Below, piece after piece: positions 27,762 through 36,696 of a stretch of DNA of 64,000 bases. The notes under the pieces were generated by a model, which was given only the letters and a program-made list of their open reading frames with translations, was not told the origin of the DNA and made no database searches. A program made the translations under genes and the position numbers. Source of the DNA: Streptomyces albogriseolus (lineage in GTDB: Bacteria > Actinomycetota > Actinomycetes > Streptomycetales > Streptomycetaceae); assembly GCA_014650475.1 (NCBI GenBank), contig BMVA01000003.1:524869-588868 (forward strand), written 5' to 3'. Every line of letters begins with the position of its first letter. The stretch's first letter is position 1.

Positions 27762-28217
27762 ATGAGCATCTGGTGGTCACTCCATCTGCGGCGTGATGCC
27801 GCCAGCGTGCCGCTCGCCCGGCGCCTGCTGCTCGGCACCATGGAGACCGCGGGCGTCGACCCCGAGATCTCCTACGACCTGTCCGTCGCCCTCAGCGAGG
27901 CCTGCGCGAACGCCGTGGAGCACGGCGGAGGCGGCACGCGCGACCACGCCTCCGAGGCGTTCCGGGTGACGGCCTACCTCGACGGCGAGAAGTGCCGCAT
28001 CGAGGTCGCCGACGCCGGCCCCGGTTTCCCCGCCGCCGGGACCCGCCCCCGCCCCCAGCCCGTCCCCGCCGAGGCGGAGCACGGCCGCGGCCTCTGCCTC
28101 ATCGAGCAGCTGGCCGACCACGTCCACATCGGCAACAAGCCGGGCCGGGGCGGCGCGGTGGTGAGCTTCGACAAGATCCTGAAATGGCGCGAGGACGCGC
28201 CGCTGACGGCGGTGTAG
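27762..28217 (+). CDS. RsbW-like ATP-binding (HATPase) protein
   Basis: This 151-aa stand-alone GHKL ATPase has the N box ALSEACANAVEHGGG, G1 VADAGPGF and G2 EHGRGLCLIEQLAD. Such proteins phosphorylate anti-sigma-factor antagonists or act as anti-sigma factors. Streptomyces encodes many; the partner is unknown. An AGGAGG site precedes ATG 27762. It sits alone between the membrane protein and a terminator. A similar protein is at 37926-38483. Confidence 0.85.
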   Translation: MSIWWSLHLRRDAASVPLARRLLLGTMETAGVDPEISYDLSVALSEACANAVEHGGGGTRDHASEAFRVTAYLDGEKCRIEVADAGPGFPAAGTRPRPQPVPAEAEHGRGLCLIEQLADHVHIGNKPGRGGAVVSFDKILKWREDAPLTAV

Positions 28218-28227
28218 CGCACAGGAC

Positions 28228-28262
28228 GAGGGCCCCTCCCGGGTGATGCGGGAGGGGCCCTC
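28228..28262. terminator. Bidirectional terminator hairpin
   Basis: A perfect 13-bp stem (28228-28240 with 28250-28262) with a 9-nt loop lies between the convergent HATPase gene and the wall-anchored protein gene. Confidence 0.8.
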
Positions 28263-28285
28263 GGCCGTACCGGCTGTCGTGCGGG

Positions 28286-30619
28286 TCAGCCGTCGGTGTT
28301 CGCCCTGCGGCGTCGCCACCAGACGAGTCCGGCGCCGGCCGCCACCGCCGCGGCGGCGATACCCGCGATCAGGCCGACGGGTGTGGTGTTACCGGTGTCG
28401 GCGAGGCCGCCGTCGGGGTCCTTCGGGCCGGGTGCCGCGGTGGCCGGGGAGGATGCGCTCGGTGACGGCTCCGGAGCCGACGGGGAGGGGGTCGGCGTCG
28501 GGTCCGGCTGTTCCGTACCGCTCGGGGTCGGGGTAGGAGTCGGGGTCGGTGTGGGCGTGCCGCCCTCGGAACGTCCGGCGCTGTTGCCGCCGAACATCAG
28601 GTAGCCCTCCTTGTGCGGGTCGTCGGCGATCGTGTCCACCGCGAAGCCGACCGTGCGGGGCTTGTAGCGCTGCTCGGTGCGGAAGCGCAGTTCGTTCATG
28701 TTGCGCTTGGGCTGCTTGGAGAAGTCGACTCCGCCCACGGTGTAGACGTAGACCTCTTCGCCGTTGCTCCACTCGTACTTGAAGGTGCCCTCGGTGAACG
28801 CCTTGTAGTACCGGTCCCAGACCTGCTTGCCCGTCCAGTCCTGGTGGGGCGCGCGCAGCGGCCAGCGGGACACGTCGTTGCTGTTGATGATCCTGCGGTA
28901 CTCGGCCGGCATGTCCGCGGCGTTCTGGCGGACCCACTCGGCCGCCACGCGGGCGGTGTAGACGCGGCGCAGATCGGCGTAGTAGTCGCCCTCGTTGACC
29001 TTCTTCTCGACCAGCGGGGTGATGTAGCGGTCGAGCACACGGTCGGACTGCTGCTTCTCCGCCTCGGACAGGTCGCAGCCCTCCCCGCCGGGCGGCTGCG
29101 TCGTGGTCTCCTGCGGCACCGTGGAGAGCTTCAGCGGTGTGTCCAGGATGTGGATCCCGCCGTTCTCCTCCCGCACGACGGCGGTCTCCGGCTCGATCCA
29201 GTACCGGAAGCCCGCCCAGCAGGGGAAACCGTTGCGCTGGGGTAGCGCGTTCATGAAGTCACGGCCCGCGTCGGTCTTGGGATCCATGGCCTTGAAGATG
29301 TCGTGCTTCAGCTCGAGGTCGGCCTCCAGCAGCACCCGGCCGGCATCCGTGCTGCCGAACTTCGCGTCGATGATCCGGTCCGGCTCGTCCGGGTTCAGGT
29401 TGACCCAGAACGTCGACGGGTCGAGGGCCAGCCAGGTGAAGAACGAGTCGGAGATCAGGTTGCCCTTCTCCTGGCCGCCCCATCCGGCCGCGTACTCGTC
29501 CTCCACCGTCTTGGCGGAGAACGCGTAGTTCAGCCCCTTGCCGCCCTTGCCCTTGCCGATGTACCGCAGGTCGAGCGTGGTGAAGTCGATGCCGCCGAGA
29601 CCGCGGTTCATCAAGGAGCGCTGCCCGGTCCGGCCGAGGCGGTCGAGCTGCTCCTTGAGCGTCTGCGGGTTGGGCGGTGACTGGCGGATGACCTGGTTGC
29701 CCGAGCCCCGCGAGCCGGTGGAGGTGCCGTTGCCGGGCGACATGGTCGTGCCGTTCGCGCGGTACGGGCCGTTCTCGGTGCCCTTAGGCGGCACGCCCCG
29801 GTGGTGGGACTGGTAGTCGTAGGACCGGACCCGGTCCCGTCCGAGCGTGTCCTGGCCGGCTGTCCCCTTCAGCTCCGCCATGAACTTCTTGGCGTCGCTG
29901 GTCTGCTTCTCGGCGAACACGTAGGTGTACTTGTACGAGCGCCAGCCGGGGTTCTTGGCCCAGGCGCGGTCCGCGGGCTTCTCGCGGCCGTCGGGGCTGC
30001 CGTTGGACTTGACCTCGACGATCTCCCTGGTGCGCTTGTTGTAGGCGTCCAGACGGCGCAGATGACGGTCCCCGGTGTCCGGGTCCGTGAAGTAGAACTC
30101 CTTCTCGCAGATCCAGTCCGGCCCCGTCAGGCCCATCTCCCGCACGACCTTGGCCATGAACGCCTTGCCGCGCGCGTCGAAGCCCTGGTTGGGGATGTAG
30201 ACCTTCGACAGGTAGTCGGCGAAGTTCTTCCACCGCTTCTGCGCGTTGAAGCGGGCGTAGATGCGCCGGGGGTCGTCGTGGCCGTACTGCTTGTAGTCGG
30301 TGCCCGCGGCGTCCAGTTCCGCCTGGGTGGGGTTGAGGCCGTCGAACTGCAGGCCAGGGTTGACGTAGTCGTAGGTGTCCCACCGGTCCACCGCGCGAGA
30401 GGCGTCCCCTTGCGGCAGGCGGCCGGTGGGGACGTTCTTGATCCCGTACATCTCGTCGCAGCGCTTGCCGGGCTTGGGACGCGGCAGCGGTGCGGCCTCG
30501 GCGGTGTCGAGCAGGGGCAGGCCGGTGACGGCCATGACGGTGGCGCAGGCGAGCGCGATCACACCGCGGCTCACCACGCGCCATGAGCGTGCGCGTATGC
30601 GTGGTTTCACGTGAAACAT
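28286..30619 (-). CDS. Cell-wall-anchored protein with nuclease-like motif (LAXTG sortase substrate)
   Basis: This 777-aa protein has a signal peptide (about 14-42, ending AEA), a large extracellular part and a C-terminal class E sortase signal: LADTG (739-743), membrane helix, then RRRR. A Thr-Pro and Ser-Pro rich stalk (about 680-735) precedes it. Near residues 173-204 a Glu, then Asp191 and Glu202-Val-Lys204 fit the PD-(D/E)XK nuclease pattern; I infer a restriction-endonuclease-like fold but have not verified it. The later part (560-670) is rich in Tyr and Trp and unrecognised. The ATG at 30619 has parS bases as codons 2-5. No ribosome site is clear. Confidence 0.78.
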   Translation of the reverse strand: MFHVKPRIRARSWRVVSRGVIALACATVMAVTGLPLLDTAEAAPLPRPKPGKRCDEMYGIKNVPTGRLPQGDASRAVDRWDTYDYVNPGLQFDGLNPTQAELDAAGTDYKQYGHDDPRRIYARFNAQKRWKNFADYLSKVYIPNQGFDARGKAFMAKVVREMGLTGPDWICEKEFYFTDPDTGDRHLRRLDAYNKRTREIVEVKSNGSPDGREKPADRAWAKNPGWRSYKYTYVFAEKQTSDAKKFMAELKGTAGQDTLGRDRVRSYDYQSHHRGVPPKGTENGPYRANGTTMSPGNGTSTGSRGSGNQVIRQSPPNPQTLKEQLDRLGRTGQRSLMNRGLGGIDFTTLDLRYIGKGKGGKGLNYAFSAKTVEDEYAAGWGGQEKGNLISDSFFTWLALDPSTFWVNLNPDEPDRIIDAKFGSTDAGRVLLEADLELKHDIFKAMDPKTDAGRDFMNALPQRNGFPCWAGFRYWIEPETAVVREENGGIHILDTPLKLSTVPQETTTQPPGGEGCDLSEAEKQQSDRVLDRYITPLVEKKVNEGDYYADLRRVYTARVAAEWVRQNAADMPAEYRRIINSNDVSRWPLRAPHQDWTGKQVWDRYYKAFTEGTFKYEWSNGEEVYVYTVGGVDFSKQPKRNMNELRFRTEQRYKPRTVGFAVDTIADDPHKEGYLMFGGNSAGRSEGGTPTPTPTPTPTPSGTEQPDPTPTPSPSAPEPSPSASSPATAAPGPKDPDGGLADTGNTTPVGLIAGIAAAAVAAGAGLVWWRRRRANTDG
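30604..30617. promoter_or_regulatory. parS site 4 (ParB binding)
   Basis: A perfect GTTTCACGTGAAAC palindrome (followed by A, extended match TTTCACGTGAAACA) lies in codons 2-5 of the wall-anchored protein gene. The reading is again Phe-His-Val-Lys. Confidence 0.9.
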
Positions 30620-30811
30620 CCCCCGGGGACCCACAGGTCCGTGCGTGCCCCGCGCGACCCCGGGCCCCCGTTGGTCGATGGTGTCGCGCAAGACCCGTCA
30701 CACTAGGGCCTGGCTTCGCTCACGCAACCGGGTTTCACCGGCATGGCATGTGTCAATTCCGTGCAGACGCCGGGACGTTCCGGTCGCGGCGGGCGACTAG
30801 GCTTGGCAGGC

Positions 30812-31357
30812 GTGAGCGAGGACATGCAGGACGGGGAAGACGAGCACGCCGTCGCCGAGCGCATCGACACGGCGCATGCGGACAACCCGCGCCTGTCGGC
30901 GTGGCTGGCCGAACAGCAGGGCCGCTTCGCCGAGTGGGCCCAGCGGTACGGCGGCGGCTGGGACTTCTCCGAACGCTCCCTCGACCGGCTCGAGAGCCTC
31001 GTGCGGGAACACTTCACCGGCGTGGACGACCTGCTCGCCCAGGAGGACACGCTGTTGGCCCAGGTGGCCTGCTGGTACCTCGGAGAGGTGCACAACCGGT
31101 GCCGCGGAACCCAGTGGCGCATGGACCCGGACCCCGTCGGCACCCACCCGTGGTCCCGGCGTCCGTACGTGATCGTCCCGTTCGAGCGGATCGACGACTA
31201 CCGGGACGAGGAAGGCATCGACTACGACGCCCGTCCTCAGCACGCCCCGCTGTCCAGCCTCATGAAGGTCCTGCGCGCACCCGCCGACCGCACCGGGGAC
31301 GCTGCCGGAGTGCCGTCCCTCCGCGCCGAACTCGACGACTACGGTCCGCACGCCTGA
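30812..31357 (+). CDS. Conserved hypothetical protein, 181 aa
   Basis: This soluble acidic protein has no signal or membrane segment. Its middle, RLSAWLAEQQGRFAEWAQRYGGGWDFS and LVREHFTGVDDLLAQ, is helical, and DPDPVGTHPWSRRPYVIVPFERIDDY is a distinctive late stretch. I do not recognise the family. I chose GTG 30812. A TAGGCT -10-like hexamer ends 8 nt before it, so the transcript may be leaderless, common in Streptomyces. It is convergent to pepP, with a terminator between. Confidence 0.75.
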   Translation: MSEDMQDGEDEHAVAERIDTAHADNPRLSAWLAEQQGRFAEWAQRYGGGWDFSERSLDRLESLVREHFTGVDDLLAQEDTLLAQVACWYLGEVHNRCRGTQWRMDPDPVGTHPWSRRPYVIVPFERIDDYRDEEGIDYDARPQHAPLSSLMKVLRAPADRTGDAAGVPSLRAELDDYGPHA

Positions 31358-31375
31358 CGGTCCCCGCCCAACGCC

Positions 31376-31409
31376 CGACGGCCGGGCACGCCTGCATGCC
31401 CGGCCGTCG
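31376..31409. terminator. Bidirectional terminator between 30812 gene and pepP
   Basis: A perfect 13-bp stem (31376-31388 with 31397-31409) with an 8-nt loop lies in the 69-bp gap between the convergent genes. Confidence 0.78.
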
Positions 31410-31426
31410 TACTGCGGTGATGTGCG

Positions 31427-32890
31427 TCAGCCCTTGAGGCCCGCCATCCACGCCTCCACCTCGTCCGAGCGGCGGGGCAGGGCGGACGACAGGTTCCGGT
31501 TGCCGTCCTCGGTGACCAGGATGTCGTCCTCGATGCGGACGCCGATGCCCCGGTACTCCTCGGGCACCGTCAGGTCGTCGGCCTGGAAGTACAGACCCGG
31601 CTCCACGGTGAGGACCATGCCCGGCTCGAGCGTGCCGTCGACATAGGTCTCGGTGCGCGCGGCGGCGCAGTCGTGGACGTCCATACCGAGCATGTGACCG
31701 GTCCCGTGCAGCGTCCAGCGGCGCTGCAGACCCAGCTCCAGCACCCGCTCCACCGGGCCCTCGACCAGGCCCCACTCGACGAGCCGCTCGGCCAGCACGT
31801 GCTGCGCGGCGTCGTGGAAGTCGCGGTACTTGGCGCCCGGCTTCACCGCCGCGATGCCCGCCTCCTGGGCGTCGTACACGGCGTCGTAGATCTTCTTCTG
31901 CAGTTCGGTGTAGCGGCCGTTGACCGGCAGCGTCCGCGTGACGTCGGCGGTGTAGTACGTGTGCGTCTCCACGCCGGCGTCGAGCAGCAGCAGGTCGCCG
32001 GAGCGGACCGGGCCGTCGTTGCGCACCCAGTGCAGGGTGCAGGCGTGCGGGCCTGCCGCGCAGATGGAGCCGTAGCCGACGTCGTTGCCCTCGACGCGGG
32101 CGCGCAGGAAGAACGTTCCCTCGATGTAGCGCTCGCTGGTGGCCTCGGCCTTGTCGAGGACCTTCACCACGTCCTCGAAGCCGCGCACGGTGGAGTCGAC
32201 GGCCTTCTGCAGCTCGCCGATCTCGAAGTCGTCCTTGACCAGCCGCATCTCGGAGAGGAAGACGCGCAGTTCCTCGTCGCGCTCGGCGGTGACCTTGTCG
32301 GTCAGCGCCGCCTCGATCCCGGCGTCGTAGCCGCGCACCACGCGGACCGGGCCGGTGGCCTCGCGCAGCGCGCCGGCCAGCTCGCGGACGTCGGAGGCGG
32401 GGATGCCGTACCGCTTCTCGGCCTCGGTGAGGGAGTGGCGCCGGCCCACCCACAGCTCGCCCTGCCCGTCCAGCCAGAACTCGCCGTTCTCGCGGTTGGA
32501 GCGGGGCAGGAGGTAGACCGTCTCCTTGTGGCCGTCGGCCGTCGGCTCCATGACGAGGACGCCGTCCTCCGTCTGGTTGCCGGTGAGGTAGGCGTACTCG
32601 ACGGACGCGCGGAAGGGGTACTCCGTGTCGTTCGAGCGGGTCTTCAGGTTGCCCGCGGGGATCACCAGGCGCTCACCGGGGAAGCGGGCGGACAGCGCCG
32701 CGCGGCGGGCGGCGGTCTCGGCGGCCTGCGGGATCGGTTCCAGGTCGCGCAGCTCCGTGTCGGCCCAGCCGCTCTTCATGTTCTCGGCCAGCTCGTCGGA
32801 CACGCCCGGGTACAGGCCGTTCTTCCGCTGCTTGACGGGCTCCTCGTCGGCAGTCTCCGGGGTCTCCGGCAGCTCCTCCGCCACGGTCAT
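31427..32890 (-). CDS. pepP: Xaa-Pro aminopeptidase (aminopeptidase P)
   Basis: This 487-aa cytoplasmic M24B metallopeptidase removes the first residue from peptides with proline second. The dimanganese ligands appear in order: DAGVE and TADVT (two Asp), GTGHMLG (His), LTVEPG (Glu) and RIEDD (Glu). The N-terminal creatinase-like domain is about 60-220, preceded by a 40-residue acidic tail. The length fits bacterial PepP. Streptomyces often has two PepP genes; this could be either. It appears monocistronic. Confidence 0.94.
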   Translation of the reverse strand: MTVAEELPETPETADEEPVKQRKNGLYPGVSDELAENMKSGWADTELRDLEPIPQAAETAARRAALSARFPGERLVIPAGNLKTRSNDTEYPFRASVEYAYLTGNQTEDGVLVMEPTADGHKETVYLLPRSNRENGEFWLDGQGELWVGRRHSLTEAEKRYGIPASDVRELAGALREATGPVRVVRGYDAGIEAALTDKVTAERDEELRVFLSEMRLVKDDFEIGELQKAVDSTVRGFEDVVKVLDKAEATSERYIEGTFFLRARVEGNDVGYGSICAAGPHACTLHWVRNDGPVRSGDLLLLDAGVETHTYYTADVTRTLPVNGRYTELQKKIYDAVYDAQEAGIAAVKPGAKYRDFHDAAQHVLAERLVEWGLVEGPVERVLELGLQRRWTLHGTGHMLGMDVHDCAAARTETYVDGTLEPGMVLTVEPGLYFQADDLTVPEEYRGIGVRIEDDILVTEDGNRNLSSALPRRSDEVEAWMAGLKG

Positions 32891-33007
32891 CCTCCTCGAT
32901 ACGGCACTGGACCACCCCCATCGTACGGTCGGGTGGAAACGGACGAACCGGGGAAGTGCCTGTTACCTCGGGGGCACGCGGAGTGAGCGGCGCGTGTGCC
33001 GGGCGGG

Positions 33008-34519
33008 TCAGTCGAAGCGCGCCGCGAGCAGCACCACGTCCTCCGAGGTGTCCGACTCCTCCGCGCCCTCGGGCAGCACCGCCCGCAGCACGTGGTCGGC
33101 GACGGCGCCCGGGTCGCGGCGCAGCGCCCGCGGCACCCCGGCCGCGGCGGCGTGCAGCCGGGCGAAGGCGCGGTCGGTCGGGTCGCCGGTGCGGTGCAGC
33201 AGCCCGTCGGTGTAGAGCAGCACCGTGTCGCCCGCCTCGGCCTGCACCTCCACGCTGGGCGCCTCCCAGCAGGCGAGCATCCCGAGCGGGGCCGAGACGG
33301 AGGTCTCCACGAACTCGGTGCGGCGCTCACCGAGCAGCAGCGGCGGGCTGTGTCCCGCCCCGGCCAGGGTGATCCGGCGCACCGCGGGCTCGCAGTAGCC
33401 GAACAGCGCGGTGGCCGACCGGGCCGGCTCGGTCAGCCGCAGCAGCAGCTCCAGGTCGGACAGGACGGCGACCGGGTCCTCCCCCTCCATCACGGCGTAC
33501 GCCCGCAGCGACGCCCGCAGTCGGCCCATCGCGGCGACCGCGCTGGGGCCGGAGCCGGTGACGGAGCCGACGGCGAGACCGAGCGCGGCGTCCGGCAGCG
33601 GCAGCGCGTCGTACCAGTCGCCCCCGCCGCTCGGGCAGGTGCGGTGGCGGGCGGCGAGCTGCACGCCGGCCACCCGCGGCAGGCGGGAGGGCAGCAGCTC
33701 CTCGGTCATCGTGGCCATCGACGCGCGCGTGTGCTCCAGTTCGAGGAGCCGGGCGAGGTGCTCCGCGGCGTGCCGGACGTACAGACCCACGAGGTGGCGC
33801 TGCCGCTCGGCGGGTTCGGCGGGCTCGTCGTAGAGCCAGACGACGGCGCCGAGGCGTCCGGCGGAGTCGGTGGCGAGGGGAAGGGCGTAGCTCGCGGCGT
33901 AGCCGAGGCGGGCGGCGACCTCGCGGTGCCGGGGGTCGAGGCCCTTCTCGGCGAACAGATCGGGCTCGGTGACACCGTCGTCCCCGCCGGGCAGCCCGTC
34001 GAGGATCCGGGTGTGCGGCAGGGCGGCGCGCGGCACCGTCTCCATGTGGCCGAGGTCCGCGCGGCCCAGGCCGTAGCCGGCGGTGGTGGACGGCCCGCGG
34101 CCGTCGGCGGGCTCCAGGGCGACGAGTCCGCGCCGTGCGCCCACCAGGGCGGCGCCCGCGCGCAGCAGTTCGTCCAGCGCGGCGTCGAGCGTGCCGGCGC
34201 GGACCAGGCGCTCGGTCAGTTCATGGAGGGTCGTGAGGTCCGAGACCCAGCCGGCGAGGCGGTCCTGGAGCAGCGCGCCCGGAGCGTTCTTGGGATGTGC
34301 CGCGGTCGACGGGGCGGTGCCCGTGGCGGGCGGGACAGTGTGTGCGGGGGAGGGAACCGTTGAATCGATTCCGGCCACTTTCGGAGGGTGCGGAGCGTTC
34401 ATGGCGTCCGGCTTTCCGGCCGGTGCATACTGCTCAAAAGCATCGCAAACCCCCATGTCGTTCTGCGTCGCCGGCAGTGTCTCCACATGTACACGTACTC
34501 GTGAGGAGATGTCCAGCAT
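33008..34519 (-). CDS. SpoIIE-type PP2C phosphatase with GAF domain
   Basis: This 503-aa protein has a disordered N-terminus (1-80), a GAF sensory domain (about 110-270: LHELTERLVRAGTLDAALDELLRAGAALVGA) and a PP2C/SpoIIE phosphatase domain (about 290-503) with GGDWYDAL, GAGHSPPLLL and LLYTDGLLHR carrying metal-binding Asp. It would dephosphorylate an anti-anti-sigma factor, opposing RsbW-like kinases such as those at 27762 and 37926 in this window, though the partners are not proven. The ATG 34519 start has a weak AGGA site. A 503-bp spacer lies upstream. Confidence 0.88.
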   Translation of the reverse strand: MLDISSRVRVHVETLPATQNDMGVCDAFEQYAPAGKPDAMNAPHPPKVAGIDSTVPSPAHTVPPATGTAPSTAAHPKNAPGALLQDRLAGWVSDLTTLHELTERLVRAGTLDAALDELLRAGAALVGARRGLVALEPADGRGPSTTAGYGLGRADLGHMETVPRAALPHTRILDGLPGGDDGVTEPDLFAEKGLDPRHREVAARLGYAASYALPLATDSAGRLGAVVWLYDEPAEPAERQRHLVGLYVRHAAEHLARLLELEHTRASMATMTEELLPSRLPRVAGVQLAARHRTCPSGGGDWYDALPLPDAALGLAVGSVTGSGPSAVAAMGRLRASLRAYAVMEGEDPVAVLSDLELLLRLTEPARSATALFGYCEPAVRRITLAGAGHSPPLLLGERRTEFVETSVSAPLGMLACWEAPSVEVQAEAGDTVLLYTDGLLHRTGDPTDRAFARLHAAAAGVPRALRRDPGAVADHVLRAVLPEGAEESDTSEDVVLLAARFD

Positions 34520-35022
34520 TGTCCTGCTGGAATTCCTGGTGTCCGTGTGACGGGGGAGAACTCCCGGCGGACCTCTTGCCGAAATTCAAAGTTGGCTTGA
34601 AACTGCCTCAGGGGGAGGCTTACTGCGGTCGACTGGCCTTGCTCGACGGAGCGTCACAGCGGTCGTGATGGGTACGTACTCGGGGAAGGCCGGGGGCGGT
34701 TGGGGAATCGCCCGGGAACCTGGCGACGGACCCGGGCGTCTTAACCACTGACGACCGTGCCCCATCCTCCCGTGGCGGAGGCGGAGAGAACCACGCGCGA
34801 CGGTAAACGCCAGACTTCGCCACCCCACGCCGTACCCGTACTTCTGATAAACGCTGTATGGGTGGAACGGCCGCGGAGGCAGCCCATGCCCGGCCCTTAG
34901 GGGTTCCCCCTGCCCGGCACGGGGGTGTGATGCGCCAACAGGTACGCACAGTGAAGTGATCGACACATGACGTGAGTGGTCCACGGTGTTGCCAGGCGTG
35001 CAACGGAAAGGAACGAGCGCTC

Positions 35023-35688
35023 ATGCGCGAGATCCTCGGAAGGCGACGCAGGCTCCTGTCCCGGCGCGGTGACGAAGGGCCCGATCTGATCGGTGCGGCC
35101 CTGACCTTCGCCGCGGAATGGCAGTGGCCCGTCCTCCCCGGCGTGGCGGCCGACCCGCAGGACGGGTCCCGCTGTGCCTGCCCCGACCCGGAGTGCACGG
35201 TGCCGGGCGCCCATCCGTTCGACCCCGGCCTTCTCGCCGCCACCACCGACGCGCGGATGGTGCGCTGGTGGTGGACCAACCGGCCGACTGCGCCGATCGT
35301 GCTCGCCACCGGCGGCAAGGCCCCGTGCGCGGTGTCCCTGCCCGCCCTGCCGGCCGCCCGCGCGCTCGCCGCGCTGGACCGCCGGGGGATGCGGCTCGGC
35401 CCGGTCGTCGCCTCGCCCTCCCGCTGGGCGATCCTCGTCGAGCCCTACTCCCTGGAGCAGCTGGGCGAGCTGCTGTACGCCCAGGACTTCGTCCCCGGCT
35501 CGCTCCGCTTTCACGGCGAGGGCGGTTATCTGGCCCTGCCCCCGTCCGTCACCGCACAGGGCGAGATCCGCTGGGAGCGGGCGCCGCTGCCCGGCTCGGC
35601 GTCGCCCTGGGTGCCCGGCGTCGAGGCCGTGGTGGACGCGGTGGTCGACGCCCTCACCCGTACGGGTGTGAGCGCCCCCGAGATGTAG
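35023..35688 (+). CDS. Prim-Pol-like domain protein, catalytic residues not seen
   Basis: This 221-aa protein resembles the bifunctional primase/polymerase N-terminal fold: EWQWPVLPGV, CACPDPECTVPGAHP (zinc-like cluster), then WWWTNRPTAPIVLATGG. The Asp-x-Asp of active Prim-Pol proteins would be expected near position 95-100, where CAVSLPALPAARAL is found instead, so enzymatic activity is doubtful. It may be a regulator that keeps the fold. A ribosome site AAGGAAC precedes ATG 35023. The 503-bp spacer upstream (34520-35022) shows no gene. A related active-looking protein is at 45698-46558. Confidence 0.78.
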   Translation: MREILGRRRRLLSRRGDEGPDLIGAALTFAAEWQWPVLPGVAADPQDGSRCACPDPECTVPGAHPFDPGLLAATTDARMVRWWWTNRPTAPIVLATGGKAPCAVSLPALPAARALAALDRRGMRLGPVVASPSRWAILVEPYSLEQLGELLYAQDFVPGSLRFHGEGGYLALPPSVTAQGEIRWERAPLPGSASPWVPGVEAVVDAVVDALTRTGVSAPEM

Positions 35689-35743
35689 GCGCCGTCGCGC
35701 GCCGCGCCCGGCACCTGGTGCCGGGCCGCCATCTTCCCGGGGC

Positions 35744-36385
35744 ATGCCGCGTCATGCCGGGGGCCGTGCCAGGACGTCCCGCAGAGCCCGGGCGGCGGCC
35801 CTCGCGGCCGTCGCGGCGGCCTGCGCGCTCGCGCTGCCGGTGGCCTGCGCGGGCCAGGACGACGACCGGCGCCCCACCTCGGCCGGGCCGGATGATCTGC
35901 GTCCGGTTTCCGTCCCTGAACGGCGTGCTTCCGCACCCGCTTCGGGCGGGGACACTTCGTCCGCCGGGGACGGGCACGCCCCGGCGCGGGCGCCGAAGGC
36001 GGACCAGGCGCCGCCCGGCGCGCATCTGGCGACCGGCCTGCGCTGCGGCCCCGCCCTGTCCTCGCCGGACGGTGTGGAGGCGCAGACGTGCGTGGCGGTG
36101 CATGGGGAGGACGTGTGGGCGCGGACGTACTACCGCAACACCACCGGCGCGTCCCTGGACGCGGCTCTCTCCCTGCTCGGCCCGGACGGGCACAGCGTGC
36201 GGAACCGGTGCCTGGCGGGGGCCGGGGACGACCCGTCCCTGTGCGAGACGCCGCGTGTGCGCCTGAAGGGCGAGCCGGTGCGGTACTCGGCGGTCGCGGA
36301 GTTCGCCGCCCACACGGGCGGTGCGGAGGGGGCTCGGCTGCTGCTGCGGGCCGGGAGCAACTCCCCGTCGGGGCAGAACCGGTGA
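35744..36385 (+). CDS. Exported protein of unknown function
   Basis: This 213-aa protein has an N-terminal basic, hydrophobic export signal (RRARAAALAAVAAACALALPVACAG), with Cys near residue 35 in a poor lipobox. A disordered Pro/Ala/Ser-rich stretch (about 40-90) leads to a small domain (about 95-205) with three further Cys (RCGPALSS, AQTCVAVHGED, NRCLAG) and CETPRVRLKGEPVRY. The paired Cys could form disulfides. I do not recognise the family. It follows the Prim-Pol-like gene by 55 nt on the same strand. Confidence 0.7.
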   Translation: MPRHAGGRARTSRRARAAALAAVAAACALALPVACAGQDDDRRPTSAGPDDLRPVSVPERRASAPASGGDTSSAGDGHAPARAPKADQAPPGAHLATGLRCGPALSSPDGVEAQTCVAVHGEDVWARTYYRNTTGASLDAALSLLGPDGHSVRNRCLAGAGDDPSLCETPRVRLKGEPVRYSAVAEFAAHTGGAEGARLLLRAGSNSPSGQNR

Positions 36386-36495
36386 GGTGAGACCCGGAGG
36401 GCGGGCCGGGCTTCTCCTGGTGCGGCGGGTGCCGGGCGCCCGGAACGGCCGGCGCCGGAGATCCGTACGGAGGGCGCGCGGCGGGTACGTAAAGA

Positions 36496-36533
36496 CCCGG
36501 TTGCTGGCGACGGGGGATGCACCAGCAACCGGG
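36496..36533 (+). terminator. 12-bp hairpin after 35744 gene
   Basis: CCCGGTTGCTGG (36496-36507) and its exact complement (36522-36533) with a 14-nt loop lie 110 nt after the stop. A second hairpin (36643-36665, 9-bp stem, 5-nt loop) lies before the convergent gene at 36697. The rest of this 311-bp gap shows nothing else. Confidence 0.6.
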
Positions 36534-36642
36534 CTACTCGAACGGTAACAAGAGATCGGCGGTAAGCAAATTCGATCTCGGCGTTTCCGGTCACCGACTG
36601 GCTTGTACGAACGGGGAGTTACGCGAGCGTAAGGAAATGCGT

Positions 36643-36665
36643 CCCGGGCGGTTCGGCCGCCCGGG
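36643..36665. terminator. 9-bp GC hairpin between convergent genes
   Basis: CCCGGGCGG pairs with CCGCCCGGG around TTCGG. It lies 32 bp before the stop of the SEC-C gene and probably terminates that transcript. Confidence 0.65.
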
Positions 36666-36696
36666 AACATCCGTGAGGAGCCGGGTGCGGAGCGCC

